A stretch of DNA of 8,149 nt. Origin: Candidatus Delongbacteria bacterium (GTDB taxonomy: Bacteria > JAGOEH01). The notes under the pieces are model-generated. The model worked only from the letters and a program-made list of their open reading frames with translations, was not told the origin of the DNA and made no database searches. The stretch is taken from assembly GCA_017997825.1 (NCBI GenBank), contig JAGOEH010000137.1, positions 1-8,149 of the forward strand. Direction: 5' to 3'. Positions within the stretch are counted from its first letter, which is position 1; every line of letters starts with the position of its first letter. The translations under genes and the position numbers were made by a program. Shown in pieces: positions 6,660 through 8,149 of the stretch.

Positions 6660-8149
6660 ATGGAAACGGATGTATTGGTAGTAGGGGGTGGAACGGGGGG
6701 GATTGCGGCGGCCATTGGGGCGGCGCGAATGGGGGCAAGGGTGATTCTGACGGAAGAGACGGAATGGCTGGGGGGCATGCTGACGGCTGCCGGCGTAAGT
6801 GCCGTCGATGGGAATCATCATTTGCCTTCCGGGATATGGGGAGAGTTCCGGCGGGAACTGATTGCCCATTATGGGAGTTCCGAAGCCCTGGCTACCGGCT
6901 GGGTCAGCCACACTCAGTTTGAGCCTCATATCGGCAATCGGATATTTCACCGGATGGCCGAATCGTGCGGGAGTTTGAGAATTATGAAGGGGTATGCGCC
7001 GGTCGGAATCGAGATTGAGAACAATCGGGTTGAGGCGGTCCGTTTTGTTCATCCTCAGTATCGTGATTTGAGGATCAGAACCCTGATCACGATCGATGCG
7101 ACGGAATTCGGTGACATTATGGCCATGGCGGGGTGCCGTTATTCGCTGGGGCGGGAAAGCCGGGCGGACAGTGGGGAGCCGTGGGCCCCGGAGCGAGCGG
7201 ACCGGATCACTCAGGATATGACCTGGGTAGCTATTCTGAAGGATTACGGAACGGTACGCCGTTTTGAGTATCCGCGTCCATCCGATTATGATGAATCACT
7301 CTATCGGGGATGTTGTAGAGAATGTTTTCCGATCGAAGGCGAGACTACGGTCGATGCCCAGACCATGCTGAATTACGGCCGGCTGCCTAACCATAAATAT
7401 ATGATCAACTGGCCGACGCATGGCAACGATTATTATGCCGATCTGATCGAATTGAGCCATGAAGAACGACGGAAACATTTTATTAAAGCCCGCAGCATGA
7501 CTCAGGGATGGTTACACTTCATTCAGCGGCACCTGGGCTGGACCCATCTGGGATTGGCGGATGATGAATTCCCCACCCCGGATCGCCTGGCGCTGATTCC
7601 CTATATCCGGGAGAGCCGACGGGTTCGCGGCCAGGTTCGGGTTACTCTGCACGATCTGCTGGATCCCTATCGCCGGCATCCCGATCCGCTCTATCGTCAG
7701 GCCATCGCGGTCGGCGATTATCCGGTCGATCACCATCATCAGCGGGCAGCCCTGACGGAACCGGAACAGTATCCTTCTATTCCTTCCTTCTCGATTCCCT
7801 ATGGAGCACTGATTCCCGAGCAGGTTGAAGGGTTGATCTGTGCGGAGAAAAATATCTCGGTCAGCCACATTGTCAACGGGGCTTCCCGTTTACAGCCGGT
7901 CGTCCTGCAGATTGGGCAGGCAGCCGGAACAGCGGCGGCCATAGCGACGTTTAACCATTGTCAGCCGGATCAGATTTCGATCCGGATACTCCAGCAGCAC
8001 CTGTTGGATACCGGCTGCCGGCTGATGCCGTTTATCGATACGCAACCCGACGATCCCTATTTCCATGCCATTCAGACCTGCGGACTCCGGGGAATTTTAC
8101 GCGGTCGTGGAGAACCCCATCAATGGGCCAACCGGACCTGGTTTTATCC
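6660..8149 (+). CDS. FAD-dependent oxidoreductase (FAD_oxidored/PF12831 type), 5' part only
   Basis: The frame is open for 496 full codons and leaves the window without a stop; family members usually extend further. Residues 4-14 are the Rossmann FAD-binding turn DVLVVGGGTGG (GxGxxG at G9, G11, G14). E32 at the end of the second strand should bind the ADP ribose, and WLGGMLT follows at 36-42. DATEFGD (146-152) is the second FAD-contact motif. Later family blocks are YIRESRRVRG, GDYPVDHHH, the SIPYGALIP to CAEKNISVSHI segment, then VNGASRLQ and IGQAAGTAAA (405-427). The final residues (AIQTCGLRGILRG, WANRTWFY) match a C-terminal segment common in homologues from FCB bacteria. There is no signal peptide, so it is cytoplasmic. 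The family oxidises varied, mostly unknown substrates, and no substrate can be named here. C218, C219 and C222 form a small Cys cluster (CCREC) of unknown meaning. It is divergent from the receptor operon, so co-regulation is possible but not shown. Confidence 0.9.
   Translation, partial: METDVLVVGGGTGGIAAAIGAARMGARVILTEETEWLGGMLTAAGVSAVDGNHHLPSGIWGEFRRELIAHYGSSEALATGWVSHTQFEPHIGNRIFHRMAESCGSLRIMKGYAPVGIEIENNRVEAVRFVHPQYRDLRIRTLITIDATEFGDIMAMAGCRYSLGRESRADSGEPWAPERADRITQDMTWVAILKDYGTVRRFEYPRPSDYDESLYRGCCRECFPIEGETTVDAQTMLNYGRLPNHKYMINWPTHGNDYYADLIELSHEERRKHFIKARSMTQGWLHFIQRHLGWTHLGLADDEFPTPDRLALIPYIRESRRVRGQVRVTLHDLLDPYRRHPDPLYRQAIAVGDYPVDHHHQRAALTEPEQYPSIPSFSIPYGALIPEQVEGLICAEKNISVSHIVNGASRLQPVVLQIGQAAGTAAAIATFNHCQPDQISIRILQQHLLDTGCRLMPFIDTQPDDPYFHAIQTCGLRGILRGRGEPHQWANRTWFY

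Noticed and set aside
6576-7052. Minus-strand open frame of 158 codons over the oxidoreductase start
   Set aside because: It is antisense to the FAD-binding region, Pro- and Arg-rich, and has no recognisable motif.

Overview
The window looks like envelope-rich chromosome from a Gram-negative bacterium of the wider Fibrobacterota-Chlorobiota-Bacteroidota (FCB) group. The evidence is a TonB-dependent receptor with an N-terminal carboxypeptidase-regulatory-like domain, a PorV/PorQ-family outer-membrane protein, and a secreted protein ending in a type IX secretion (T9SS) type A-like sorting domain. Coding DNA is of moderate GC by eye, and four of the five genes have clear Shine-Dalgarno sequences. 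This would fit candidate lineages such as KSB1, Calditrichota, Marinimicrobia or Cloacimonadota at least as well as typical Bacteroidota, but the phylum cannot be fixed from this window alone.

Positions 1-6346 hold one tightly packed minus-strand operon. In transcription order it contains a 966-residue TonB-dependent receptor (3446-6346), a 657-residue secreted T9SS-type protein with a GTG start (1454-3427), a 318-residue PorV/PorQ-like barrel (489-1445), and the first 163 codons of another secreted, probably outer-membrane protein (1-489), which runs off the left edge. Gaps are 18 and 8 bases, and the last pair overlap by one base as TAATG. Every product starts with a signal peptide, so the whole operon is devoted to the cell envelope.

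Positions 6347-6659 are an AT-rich divergent intergenic region. It holds a good sigma70-like promoter for the rightward gene, a 7-bp inverted repeat that could be an operator, and a T-rich leader without a Shine-Dalgarno sequence in front of the receptor.

Positions 6660-8149 hold, on the plus strand, the first 496 codons of a cytoplasmic FAD-dependent oxidoreductase of the FAD_oxidored (PF12831) type, which runs off the right edge.

Working model (inference): the receptor imports a ligand across the outer membrane. The T9SS-type protein acts at the cell surface, perhaps handled by the neighbouring PorV-like protein. The divergent oxidoreductase may act on an imported compound. The substrate is not shown by the sequence. 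No RNA genes, CRISPR arrays, insertion sequences or transposases were seen.
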